The translations under genes and the position numbers were made by a program. From NCBI RefSeq assembly GCF_030272615.1, contig NC_081410.1, positions 574,319,241 to 574,379,240 of the forward strand: 60,000 nucleotides of DNA, written 5' to 3'. The notes under the pieces were generated by a model that was not told the DNA's origin, searched no databases, and saw nothing but the letters and a program-made list of their open reading frames with translations. This DNA comes from Cryptomeria japonica. Taxonomy: Eukaryota > Streptophyta > Pinopsida > Cupressales > Cupressaceae. Shown here in pieces: positions 24,166-34,208 of the stretch. The first letter of the stretch is position 1. The number at the start of each line of letters is the position of its first letter.

Positions 24166-25341
24166 TGTAGCGTCCTAAAATTGCGACACTTGCAATTTTG
24201 ACTGCATTTCGGTCTTCACGATGGCGACGCAACATGCAACCTGAATGGAGACCCTGAAACTTGCTCACGACACTGAAAACTGCATTTTTCAAGCACCCTG
24301 CTGTCTCGGGAGGTGGGAGCGCCCTGGTCCCTGGGTCCTATTTTGGGCCCGGTCTCCTAAGGGGCTCGGGTCTTTTTGTTTGCAATTTGGAAATTACATT
24401 TCCTGGTCGGCCTAAGGTCAGGAAAATCAGTCTATCAGCCCTAAATAACAAGTATATAAACTACATTTTTCTTTCTCATTTGGGATGAAGAGGATATGTG
24501 TACAAGGCATGGAAACTATACTCAAGCATTCAAGCATTCAAGCATTCCTTCAAGCAATTGGTCATCTCAAGTCTCCATTCAAGGCTAAGTGTTGCATTCA
24601 AGACAAGGATTCAACCATTGAAGAGGAGATCACATACTACATGCTACAACATACAACATACAACATACAACATCTAAACCTTCGCACATAAGGATACAAA
24701 CATCCTTAGAACAAGGTATTAGTACTTGTTTTACAGTCATTTACATTTACAGCTCTTGCTCATTTCTTGGTTAATTCCAAAACCGGGGTTTGACCTAAAG
24801 GCAAACCCCCAATCCCTAACCCCCCAATCGTCTTCGCTTTTCTGTGTGTAGGTTGCAGGTACGCGGCTGAAATTGAAGATCTGGAATCCTTGTGCAGAGA
24901 CGAACAGATCCCCCTTCGTTTCGCGGATTTTTCGGAGGATCGTGGCGCCGGGCGCCATCGTCCTGACAACTTTTGCTCAAATTTGCAGGTTAGCGCCGTA
25001 TCGACATTTTACTGCTAATTCCAGGTCCGCAGCTTCATCCTATAACCCGAACTCAGTTTATAAGCGAATCTTTATGACTTTCTATGCATGCTTAGCTTAA
25101 TTTCCTTAACAACATTCTTTACAAAAGAGGGTAGCCTTGCTGTCTTAACCCTTGAAACACATTTAGCATCCAATCTTGCATTGCGTGGGATTGGATCTTG
25201 TGGGTTTCAACCCCTCTTTTGAATGTAAAGTCTCTCCCCTAAGTGAAAAACCATCGAATCCTAGCGAACCTCCCTTCTCTCTCCTCGGAGTCGGAAGAGG
25301 GGAGAACAACTAGGGTTCGATCGCGATTTTTCCGCTTTACA
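24166..25341 (+). mobile_element. element A 3' LTR (1176 bp)
   Basis: TGTAGCGTCC start, GCTTTACA end, followed by TSD AAACC (25342-25346). It lacks 65 bp of the GC-rich hairpin region found in the 5' LTR. Confidence 0.92.
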
Positions 25342-25346
25342 AAACC

Positions 25347-25915
25347 CAAACCCTAACCCTAATCCTAATCCTAAACCAAACCCTAACGCTGATGATAACC
25401 CCAACTATGATATACAACCTACCCATTATCATAATCCTAAGCCTAAACCCTAACCCTAATCATAACTCTAGGCACGATTTAAACCTTAACCTTGATCACA
25501 ATGTTAACCTTAACCACGATCCAAAACATAACCATAAACCAAATCGTAATCCTAACCATACCCCAAATTATAATTTTAACCCTAACTCTAACTGTAATTA
25601 TGCTTACCCTAACCCTAAGTTTGATGTAAACCCTAAACATAATTGTAAACATAACCCTAATCCCTAACCCTAACCTTAGAACCATAATTCTAATCGTAAT
25701 CCTAAACCCTAACGTTAACCATAATCCTAAACCAAAAGAAAACCCTAACGTTGATGCTAACCCTAACCATGATATAACCCCTAAACATTATGATAACCCT
25801 AATGGTAAAACCAAACCCTAATCATAAATCTAACCCAAACCATGATGTAAACTTTAACGTCGACCATAACACTAACCTTAACCCTAACATTGACCATAAC
25901 CATAATACTTGTGAT
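25347..25915. repeat. degenerate telomere-like array, right part
   Basis: Same CCCTAA/CCCTAAA/CCATAA composition and strand orientation as 7753-10155. The two parts were one array before element A inserted. It ends about 25915, where AT-rich DNA begins. Confidence 0.88.
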
Positions 25916-26132
25916 TAAATAAAGTTAAATAATATATCTCAGATTTTAGTATTTGCTTTGATCTTGCAACACATATATGCTATAAAAAATAGTCTAAATA
26001 GAAATATTAAATTTCATATATCTCTACGTATTAATATAATAATATTATAATATAATTTATTTTAATAAAAAGATACTATATAATTATATATTGATTTATT
26101 TTATGTTTTCTATGTTGTGTCGTGCGAATGCC
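25916..26132. other. AT-rich spacer
   Basis: Nothing is recognised between the telomere-like array and the hairpin element. Confidence 0.6.
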
Positions 26133-26311
26133 ACTAGCATATACACCTTAAATTTTAATTTAATCTATATAAAATATGCCGAGAGATATCCTTCTCGAGG
26201 CGCCTATTTGACTTTAGGGTGTCAAATTGATTAAAAATAGGTGCCTCAAGAAGGATATCTCTCGGTGTATTTTATATAGATTAAATTAAAATTTAAGGTG
26301 TATATGCTAGT
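26133..26311. mobile_element. MITE-like foldback element
   Basis: Two 77-bp arms (26133-26209 and 26235-26311) are near-perfect reverse complements around a 25-bp loop. The outer end reads ACTAGCATATACACC. I count four arm differences, all transitions. No convincing target-site duplication flanks it, so the superfamily cannot be assigned. Such foldbacks are typical non-autonomous DNA transposons; the transcript would form a long hairpin. Confidence 0.8.
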
Positions 26312-27199
26312 TTAGTTATTGCATGTTAACTTATCCCTTTGTTAGAAAATTAGAAAAGAAAATAAAATTGTTTTTATTACTAAATTGAGGTTTTTGAAAA
26401 AAGAGATATTCAGCCTAGAATTTTAGTTTAAAATGGGGAATAGGTCTTTATTTTAGAAGACACAGGAAATAGGTCAGGGATTTAGGTGAAGAGATTTATT
26501 TGGAAGCTTGTTGAAGGATTGGTTCTCTTCAACAAATTTCTTCCAGGAAAGCTATACCAGGTTGGGTGGCTTCTTTTGATTGTTTGTTTTAATAAAGAAA
26601 ATATTTCTATTTCTTTTATCTTTCTAAATGATATGTGTGTTAAGATGTTTGTCAAATTTAAAATCCTATCTGATTATTTCTTGTTCTTGGCTAAAGTCCA
26701 TTCCTGAAGTTAATTTTTTGTTTATGGAAAGAAGTTATTTCCTGGGTGTTTTTAGATTTAAATTTTTGAAGATTGGGAAAAGTTAATGTGTCAAATTTTG
26801 CCAAGATTTTTATTGTGCATGGAAGTTGCAAGATTGGGGGGGAATGAGATTTTCCAGAGAAATCATTCTCTCTTGTTTCTTTCGATAATGTTGGACTGTG
26901 ATTGTATTCTTTGTACTATCATCGAGATTTAGCCAAAGATTTAATATCTTTGTTATTTATTCTAGATGTTAATTAAGTTTTATGTATCCCTGTTTTACCT
27001 GTTAAATTATAGAAATTGCCATAGGAATAAATTTATTTGTGAAATAAATTTATTGTTTTTATTAAATATTATGGGAAACTTGTATTAATTGAATAATGGG
27101 GATTAAAATTTTAATGTGTTAATTATTCTGGAAAATTGTTTTTATTAAACTGGGAGAGAAAAAGATTTTTATGTTTTTCATGTTGGGAGAGGCGGCAAC
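26312..27199. other. gene-free AT-rich DNA
   Basis: Short frames only. The text around 26820-26960 (GA-rich, then ATTGTATTCTTTGTACTATC) resembles LTR 3' regions, but no partner LTR is present to test it. Confidence 0.4.
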
Positions 27200-27373
27200 C
27201 TGCTACCCCATGGTAGCAATGCTACCGTAAGGTAGTAGTGCTACCCCAAGGTAGCACCTACTACCAAATGGTAGCAGTGCTACCGTAAGGTAGCACTTGC
27301 TACCCCAAGGTAGCACCTACTACCGAACAGTAGCAGTGCTACCGTAAGGTAGCACTTGCTACCCTGCGGTACC
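27200..27373. repeat. GGTAGC/GCTACC palindromic minisatellite
   Basis: About three units of roughly 60 bp. Each unit contains alternating GGTAGC and GCTACC blocks (GGTAGCAGTGCTACC, GGTAGCACTTGCTACC, GGTAGCACCTACTACC). Each pair is itself an inverted repeat, so one strand could fold into several adjacent hairpins. Confidence 0.88.
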
Positions 27374-27498
27374 AAGGGGGGTTGCTAATAAAATAAACAA
27401 CGCCTTCCTCATTAATATTTGCTCACTGAAAAATTATAGTTTCAGTTCTTTTTTCTTTAAATTATTTTTATTTTTGTTTTTGTATGTTTTAAATTTAT

Positions 27499-27529
<31 letters not shown>

Positions 27530-28149
27530 GTATTGTGGTTTTATTATGTTATTTTGGAAATAAAAAGTTATTGTAAAATTAAATCTTCATTTTATTATAT
27601 AGTTTTAATGTGATATAATTATATGATATTATATTCGATGGGTATATATATTTATGTAATTTTATTAAATTATTATTATATATATTTAATTTCGAATTTA
27701 ATTTATATTATTGGTATAAGCTAATTGGATATATTTGTAAATTAATCATGAGCATATAATTACGGGGTTAATTTTTATGTGATTGATTTAACCTTATTGG
27801 ACAAATAGCAGATTGATTTCTTTGTATTAAAATAGTTGTAGTTTCTTATTGTCTAGAAAATCTTTAATTGCAAGTTATTTATGCTTTTGGTTGTTTTAAG
27901 AAAAGCTTGCCTGTATTAGGATCCTATGTAAATGGTGTTTGCAGTCAAGCTTAATTTCGTTACAATTTTGGTTGAGTTTTCATTGTGTCTTATGTTATTA
28001 TATCTTGTTGGTCAAGTGTTGTTGTATAACCCCATTGATGTGAGCTATTGTTTGTTTTGTCCAAATGGTCAATCTTGGTTTAGTGATTGTGTACCTTTCA
28101 CCTGTGGTTTGTCAGGATTAGATATGGTTGTCTATTTTGCTATAGTGTT
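27374..28149. other. AT-rich DNA with (AT)n microsatellite
   Basis: A pure (TA)n run at 27504-27529. A 74-codon hydrophobic frame at 27932-28156 has no recognisable homology and is probably chance. Confidence 0.5.
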
Positions 28150-28870
28150 CTCGTAGAGAGACCTTTCTTGTTAGTGTCCTATGAGAGAGAGAATGGCTTT
28201 CAAGCGGGGGCCGCACCTAAAGTGGATGGGAGGATAACCCCTCGAAAGTCAGTTAAAAAGTGATAACCTAATAATTGATTCGGGGGTGGGTGGAATAAAT
28301 ATTAATTAAGATAATGTACCTCGTGCATAGGTGAGTGCTAGTATAGGGCTCATAGTTTTGTGAGAAGGCCTGGAATGGAAAACTTACCACCTTGTCTTCA
28401 CGAAAGGATTGGTAGGGTGTGCATGAGACTTAAATGGAGCCAGAGGTTTGGGAGAGGTTACCAGGATAACCCAGGATGGGGGCCGGGACCTATGGAGGAC
28501 TACCATGGTAACCACCATAAGCCATGCGATGAAAATCTCTCCTTAGAGTCACTAGTGTTTATGAGTTGAGTGACATGGATGTTTGCGGAGTCATGTAGTT
28601 CTTTCGTACTTGTCTTGTTTTGCTTGCTTGAGGGTTTTCTACTATCTCCTAGCACGATGGGGTGGTTCCGTTTCGGGATCACATGGTCGGGTGGTAGTGC
28701 CACTTCCCATCGGATATTCTGGATTGTATCTTCAGGTGAGAAAAGGCTTCACTGGTGTTTCTTGGTTCGTGGTTCATGTACCAGCTCATGTTTGTAATCT
28801 TTGTTCAGTTGAGACCTTTTGGCCATTGTATCAGACTTTTGTGAACCCTTGATATTGTAACTTTGTAATC
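28150..28870 (+). mobile_element. LTR-like sequence of unknown element
   Basis: More GC-balanced than its flanks, with GAGAGACCTTTC, GGGGGCCGCACC, an ACCATGGTAACCACCATAAGCC segment and a late TATTGTAACTTTGTAATC stretch. This style is typical of long gypsy LTRs. No second copy occurs in the window and no edges or TSD can be set. The short frames here do not resemble proteins. Confidence 0.3.
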
Positions 28871-29240
28871 CGTGGTTTTATTGGAAGCCATTTATTTATG
28901 GATATTGAAATATCATGTCAGTGGAATGCATGTTAATTTAGTTGCTTTGATTTTATGTATAAATGGTTTATGGATAAATAAATGCATTGGAATGCTTTGG
29001 TTCATTCATTATGGAATTTAGATGTATGTGTAGTTTTAACCTTAAGCATTTAATTTATCTAATTAAATGGACAATTGGATTAACCATGGTGTTAATATAA
29101 TTATGGATTGATCATCATTGGTAACCCTTAGGAAATCATGTGTTAGACTTCTATTGTGTTATTAAACGTGCTATTGTTATAATTAATGCACTTAATCTTT
29201 AACAAAAAAAATTATTTCACCCTTTAGTTGCCTAGTTGTT
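28871..29240. other. gene-free spacer
   Basis: AT-rich; nothing recognised. Confidence 0.5.
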
Positions 29241-29249
29241 TTGTTTTCC

Positions 29250-29848
29250 TTTAGGATTCCTGGCAAGGCATTACAAAATACCTGGAACAATCATTGCCAA
29301 CATTATGTGCTCCCTCTTTACTGACATCCATGGAGGAATGTTATTGTTGATAACAAAAATAGGCCACATCGAGTAAGTAGATCTCAGCTCTCCAAATGGA
29401 TTGACACTATCCGTTGCCAACGAAAGCTTGTGAAAGCCTGAGATTACGAGGTTCTTTAAAGTGTAGCCACTTTTCATCTCTGTCCATAAATGCAAAATCA
29501 TCCGTAGGCATTCAAATAATGTCATCTCAACTTCTATTGTGTGCATGGTAATCCATAAATTGCGCTAAGCTTTCGCACCTAAATAATTGTTGCAAACATG
29601 GAATAATGGGAATATAATGAAAAAACTTGCGAGGCACCTTTTTTGTTAGTTGATTTGTTCGATATCTACTCATATGACATTTAGGGCATTCTGTTGCAAA
29701 TTCATGTTGTTTATGATATATAATATGATCATTGGGACATGCATCTATTGCTTGATACTCCATTCCAATAGCTTTCATAATGATAAATAATTCTTGGTAT
29801 GAGCGAGGTAGAATATTTGATGGTGGTAACAAAAACTCACCTATCAAT
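29250..29848 (-). pseudogene. CACTA (En/Spm) transposase, Tnp2 region (exon 3, frameshifted)
   Basis: Part of the catalytic Tnp2-type transposase of CACTA elements. On the minus strand from 29848: LLPPSNILPRSYQELF, then HACPND-like ACPNDHIIYHKQ, TECPKCHMSRYR, KVPRKFFHYIPIIPCLQQLFR. These are landmarks of plant En/Spm transposases. The first frame ends at 29527. After frameshifts the next landmark continues at 29271-29420 as LATDSVNPFGEL, MWPIFVINNNIPPWM and MLAMIVPG. The rest of the protein is missing beyond about 29250. The acceptor TTGTAG at 29849-29854 defines the exon start. Dead, but the family is certain. Confidence 0.88.
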
Positions 29849-29968
29849 CTACAACCAAAAATATAATTTGTTAATATAAAGAATCTTAATGGTGAATGTT
29901 TCACCCTTTATTAACTATAATGAAATAACAACAAAATTAGATGAAAAAAGATGATATATATGACATAC

Positions 29969-30339
29969 CTTAACATACGTGAGATTGTTATGTTGGATAA
30001 ATTGTTCATAACCTTCAAGTTCACCAATGAAAATACAATAGAGAGAAGAGTTGTTTGAGAGCCTTCGTAAAGGGGCTTGCATGCCTTCTCAAGTAGAGGT
30101 ACATCATGAACAACATCAAAGTCATCTTGATCATCATGATCAGTTGAGCTAGCACTAAATATGTCATGGATCAATGTATTTGTACCATCATCTTCAATTA
30201 TTAGTCCTGGTGCTTGATTATCTTCTTCCAAAGGATCATTATCTTTAGCTTTGATATTCACACCTCCATGTTCCTCCACTTGGAAAACCACATTCTCTAG
30301 GTTGTGGTAATCCATATCATTTACCCTAGGGTTCTCCAC
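29969..30339 (-). pseudogene. CACTA transposase, middle exon (exon 2)
   Basis: Acidic linker (EEDNQAPGLIIEDDGTN) followed by KPLYEGSQTTLLSIVFSLVNLK, the conserved segment between the transposase-associated domain and Tnp2. The exon is bounded by acceptor ATATAG (ending 30340) and donor AAG|GTATGT (GT at 29967-29968). Splicing to exon 3 joins AG to A and keeps the frame as MLRLIGEF. Intact splice sites with matched phase suggest this portion decayed only recently, or has been preserved by chance. Confidence 0.85.
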
Positions 30340-30424
30340 CTATATAAAAATGATCAACATATATAAACCATGATCATGATCTCATCATCAAGTGATTTCT
30401 TATGTATATAAAACGTTAAAACAA

Positions 30425-30545
30425 TGTACAACCTAAGTTGGTTTAGTGGTAGACAACTTGTGTTCTTAAAAGAGAGGTCACAATTTCAAATCCCAAAGGG
30501 GGTAAGGTATGTACACCTCATCATCTTTGGCCCATTACCTATCAA
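30425..30545 (+). mobile_element. tRNA-like SINE remnant in CACTA intron 1
   Basis: GTTGGTTTAGTGG (30437-30449) resembles an internal RNA polymerase III A box. About 30 bases on, GGTCACAATTTCAAATCCC (30476-30494) resembles a T-arm/B box. It lies in the intron of the opposite-strand transposase. The order and spacing fit a tRNA-derived SINE. No functional tRNA cloverleaf is claimed. Confidence 0.5.
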
Positions 30546-30587
30546 AAATAAAATAAAGTTGTTAAAATAATATAATGAACAACTTAC

Positions 30588-30791
30588 CAATGAACGATAA
30601 TCATGCCCCCCTTCAATGTGACCATGTTGCCTATAATGTTTCTCAGTTGTTGTGACTAGAAGTCTTCTAGTCTTTAATCCCTTACAATTTTTGCAAGGAT
30701 AATAACATTTTCCATCACCTTTTCTTTTCAAGCTAGACCACAATCTAGCAATTGTCTCCTTATTTTGTTCTTTGCTAATATTATCCAACAT
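30588..30791 (-). pseudogene. CACTA transposase, transposase-associated domain (exon 1)
   Basis: From ATG 30791: KCYYPCKNCKG and HYRQHGHIEGGHDYRSL match the Cys/His-containing transposase-associated domain found at the N-terminus of plant CACTA transposases. It is followed by donor GTAAGT (30587-30582), giving a phase-0 junction to exon 2. The first residues (MLDNISKEQNKET) are shorter than usual for the family, so the true N-terminus may be missing. Confidence 0.85.
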
Positions 30792-31656
30792 GATCTTTCT
30801 TCACAGGCAAAAAAAAATAGGCTATGGAAACTACGGTCTATAACCTTCACAAACTAAGTAAAACGATGTCGCAAGTATGGAAGTATTCTTAGAAATAGTT
30901 ATAAAGAACTTGAAATGTTAGATATGAATTGATGTTTCAGTATAATGTACCAAATTGAAATGCTTAAACATTGAAAAATTGTAAAACGAACCAAAACCAT
31001 TGAACATTCAATAGAATAACATCATGAACAACATTCATTGACAAAACACAAGAGAAATAATTATATTACAACAATGTCAAAGCAATCTGGTAAGATCAAA
31101 GTAGTGATAAGGTCAGGAAGGTTCACAAATATTTGAGGGATCCTATAGCCACTCTGCATCACTAAGATTCTCTAGAGTTTGCAAACTAGGCCAAGTAGTA
31201 AGTAAAGAGAAGCTACATTTAAAGGAGCTTGAAGGTGACCAGCTCCCATCCATCTATGATTTGGCTTTTGTAAACCAACCATTAGCTGGGCATCTTGAAG
31301 GTGGTACTAAGATGAGACAAGGAAGACATAGATCCTCTCAAGGTGTAGATTGGATGATAGAAAGCTTATTAGACATTTCTTGGAGTGATAAATAATGCAA
31401 ATGTGATTGTGGCTACTTATCAAATGGTTTTCAAGATTCCTTTGAAGCGAAACCATGTGTCATTATCAAATGGTAGATATGGATGAGCTTTCACTTTGAA
31501 CATTTTTGCCAAAATGTATGCCTCAAAAGTATCTTAAAGAATAACTAGGAATAGTGGAGTCCATTTTTGTGTTAGAGGTTTTGTTCAGTTTATATTGAAC
31601 CCATTAAGGAGATTATAAACATCTGTATTCATAAGGAAAAAAAAAAGTTACAAAAA
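30792..31656. other. unassigned DNA with one ATG-less open stretch
   Basis: Mostly featureless. On the plus strand 31111-31395 is open for about 94 codons without an ATG (contains SHSASLRFSRVCKLGQ and SQGVDWMIESLLD). It may be a gene relic but I do not recognise it. Confidence 0.25.
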
Positions 31657-32098
31657 ATTTGAAATATGTACTATTGGCAAAATTCAACCCGATGGTAACA
31701 TTTAAGACAAGTAGAAGCATGTGATCGGGATAGAATACACCGATGAAGTCCATCATCAGAACACACACAAGCGGCAATGGATAAATCTTATCTTGCTGAT
31801 AGCTGATGAGGCTATTGATAAGACTATTCCTGATGAGAATGTTGGCAGAGCTTATGTTGAGGAGACATAATGTATTAGGAGGAGCTACGCCAAGGGAAAA
31901 GATATCAGGGAAATTATGCCCATCACTTGAATACATTTTAAGCTATCCCAATGTCCGATGAGACTAGTGGGATAACTCGCACCAATTAGCAGGAAGACAG
32001 GTCATTGACATGTTATCCCAATGAATAAGAAGAAATCAGGAGGTTGTGAAAATCATCAGATCAATGTATTCCAATCAACAGGTAATCTGAATGTATTG
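31657..32098. repeat. dispersed repeat, copy 1 (matches 54110-54580)
   Basis: Shares with the second copy, in order: GATGGTAAC, AGTAGAAGCATGTGATC, GGATAGAATACAC, GATGAAGTCCATC, AAATTATGC, TTTTAAGCTATCC, GATGAGACTAGTGGGATAA, AAGAAGAAATCA, GAGGTTGTGAAAATCATC and ATCAACAGGTAA. The copies have diverged and contain indels. This copy lacks the terminal inverted repeats of the other. Confidence 0.85.
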
Positions 32099-32220
32099 AA
32101 GAAAGGGAGAGAGTTATGCCAATGGTGTCAAAATGAAGTTACATTGGGGAGACTTAGGCCTATGAGCCGTTGTCAAATCAAATTTCAAAACTGAAGCAGA
32201 GGACTCTTATTAAATGCTTG
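32099..32220. other. spacer up to copia element; includes TSD GCTTG
   Basis: Ends with GCTTG (32216-32220), repeated directly after the copia element at 38990-38994. Confidence 0.85.
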
Positions 32221-32652
32221 TGTTGTTGTAAATAAATATTCATTATGGATATTATTACACTTACTTAAGCTAACTTAGGATAATGCATCTCTTCGCACTT
32301 AGGGAAGTGTGCACTTAGGGATAGAGCTTGTAGGAGAAATTCCACCTTTTGTGGTCTTATTTTGCTGTTACACTCCACATTCGGTGGTTCATCCACCTCT
32401 TGTGGAATATTATATTATTTCTCATACCTACCTTTAGTATTTCTTACCTACCCTTGTTTCTCATTGAGCCACATGTCATATTTGTGTGCTCATACATCCA
32501 TATGGCCTTGCCTATATAAGCAAGCCTCTATTCATTGTATTGGTTAATCCAGTTGATCATTTTGCATATTGATGAGAATACAGTTTGTTCTTGTCATTCT
32601 ATTGTCTCTTTTATGATTTTCATTGTGCCCTTGATCTTGGCAAAATCCTACA
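32221..32652 (+). mobile_element. copia 5' LTR (432 bp)
   Basis: TGTTGTTGTAAATAAATATTC start, AAAATCCTACA end. A TATATAAGCAAGCC promoter-like box lies at about 32513. Followed at once by the primer-binding site. Confidence 0.93.
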
Positions 32653-32664
32653 TGGTATCAGAGC
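32653..32664 (+). promoter_or_regulatory. copia primer-binding site (initiator tRNA-Met)
   Basis: TGGTATCAGAGC directly after the 5' LTR is the standard plant initiator tRNA-Met complement. Confidence 0.95.
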
Positions 32665-34208
32665 TATTGGGGCTTCGTTGATCAATTTTTGGAGACATCG
32701 TGGAAGACTTCTACTTTCGGATTTGGGGATCTTCATTTTTGGGGGGCATCATACAGTGATTTGGACATCACCGTTGAATCCGAGAGGCCATTTCCATAAA
32801 TTTCGACTATAAATTCGACCTATTTTGGTGAGAAATTTTTTTTCCCCATTTTGGCTATTATCGTATGGATTTCGAAATTTTAAAAAAAAATAAATAAATT
32901 TATTTTTCAAAAAAAAATTTATTTTTCAAAAAAAAAAATTTCGAAAAATCAAAATAAAAAATCAATTTTTTTTTTTTGGGGTCCGCAGACCCCCCCATAC
33001 ACCGTACCTACGTGTCGCAGGTCTTGTAGGTGCTGCAGACCCATGTCACCAGCCGCTGCCGCCTCCGTACCTCCTGGTCCCCGCGCCCCGCTCGCTGCCG
33101 CTGCCCATGCAGGTTCCAGTCGCTGCCCCCGGTCGTGCCGTCTCGTCTCATCCACGTGGCTTCCTCCTCTAGCAACCACTCCAGTCCTCCCGCCGACAGC
33201 TTCACCTGCACGCCGGCTGCCTCTGCTCCCGACCGTCGCCGGTCTCCACCGCCTTCGACCGCTTCGTCCGCCGGAGACCACCAACACCGGTAGCCCCACG
33301 TCTGGCACGTGGTAGGCGGCCACTGGCCTGCGGGCTAAACCGTTGACATGTCATCTTGCCACATTGATAGTATGGTTTGCATAGTCACTGCACCACGCAG
33401 TTTGTCCATACAGTGCCATGTCAGCATCCGTACTGCACAGTCACATGCATAGTCAGCAATCCGTACTATACGGACGCCCAATTAGTAGGGACGCGAAGTT
33501 TTTGTGACGGTCATATGGTCATAAAATTTAACATAGTGACTTGCTAACATCACCACCACATCAGCACTTTTTGAAATTTTTTTGACCCCTCTCCATTGGG
33601 CTTTTCAGTTTTGCAGTCCAACTTTGAAAGGCCATATCTTGCTCATTTTTGCTCCTTTTTTGGTGCAATTTTTTTTGAAATGGGCTAAAATTTTGTGATC
33701 TTCATAGTGGTGTGGTTATTTTCTGATTTTGGTGCATAGGTTTTTCATAATTTTCAGATTCTCTCAGCTATACCTGTCCAATCCTCAATTTTGCAACTTC
33801 AAAGGCCTCGTTTGAGCTCATACGACCTCCTTTTCAGGTGCCATTTTTTTTTAAAGTGCTTATTTTTTCATCTACTTTCAGAATCTATGATCAGATTTTA
33901 GAGATTTTGAGTGGAAATTATACTTTTAGATATTGGTCTTATTTGGCCTATTAGGTACTTGTAAATTGCTTGGATCTTAGTAAGATCTCTTGCATTATCA
34001 GTTTGAGACTCTTTTGGCCTTATTGAGGCAGTTGTAAAATTGTAAATCAGAAGTCCACTTTTCCATTTTTTGCAAGTGGCCCATTGTATACGCACTACTT
34101 ATAAAGTGCCAAAATCATCACATTTGGGGGGGTTCTTTGATTGAGTGAATTTGGGGGGGTGTCTTGTGTGATTGTGCCTCTCTTTGTGCTCTTTCCATTC
34201 TTGTTGCA
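32665..34208 (+). other. copia leader with A/T tracts and a GC-rich island
   Basis: The leader is unusually long (1.5 kb). It passes from A/T homopolymers (32880-32978) abruptly into a GC-rich, CCG/CTG-rich segment (about 32980-33330) and back to AT-rich DNA. The island has open frames on both strands, but these are Pro/Ala/Ser/Arg-rich and unlike any protein I know. Confidence 0.6.

Larger units (their letters stand above)
10156..25341 (+). mobile_element. element A: gag-only (TR-GAG-like) TAT-lineage LTR retrotransposon, with element B nested inside
   Basis: A complete insertion bounded by TG...CA LTRs (10156-11396 and 24166-25341) and the TSD AAACC. Without the nested element B it is about 7.7 kb. 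Its only protein is a Gag with a protease-like region and a long tail. No RT, RNase H or integrase motif occurs anywhere in A or B, so both must have moved with enzymes from a partner element. The gag resembles the TAT/Ogre branch of Ty3/gypsy. Non-autonomous elements with only gag are known in plants as TR-GAGs. Confidence 0.88.

Noticed and set aside
27200-27373. CRISPR-like alternation of repeats and spacers
   Set aside because: Spacers are not unique, repeats are mutual reverse complements, and the context is a plant nuclear genome: a minisatellite.
27932-28156. Hydrophobic 74-codon frame as a small membrane protein
   Set aside because: AT-rich region, no homology or promoter context; such frames occur by chance in T-rich DNA.
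30425-30500. Functional tRNA gene
   Set aside because: Box-like motifs are present but I cannot build paired acceptor and anticodon arms; a SINE relic fits better.
33008-33323. Overlapping GC-rich frames as genes
   Set aside because: Pro/Ala/Arg-rich in three frames with no domain; compositional artefact of the GC island.
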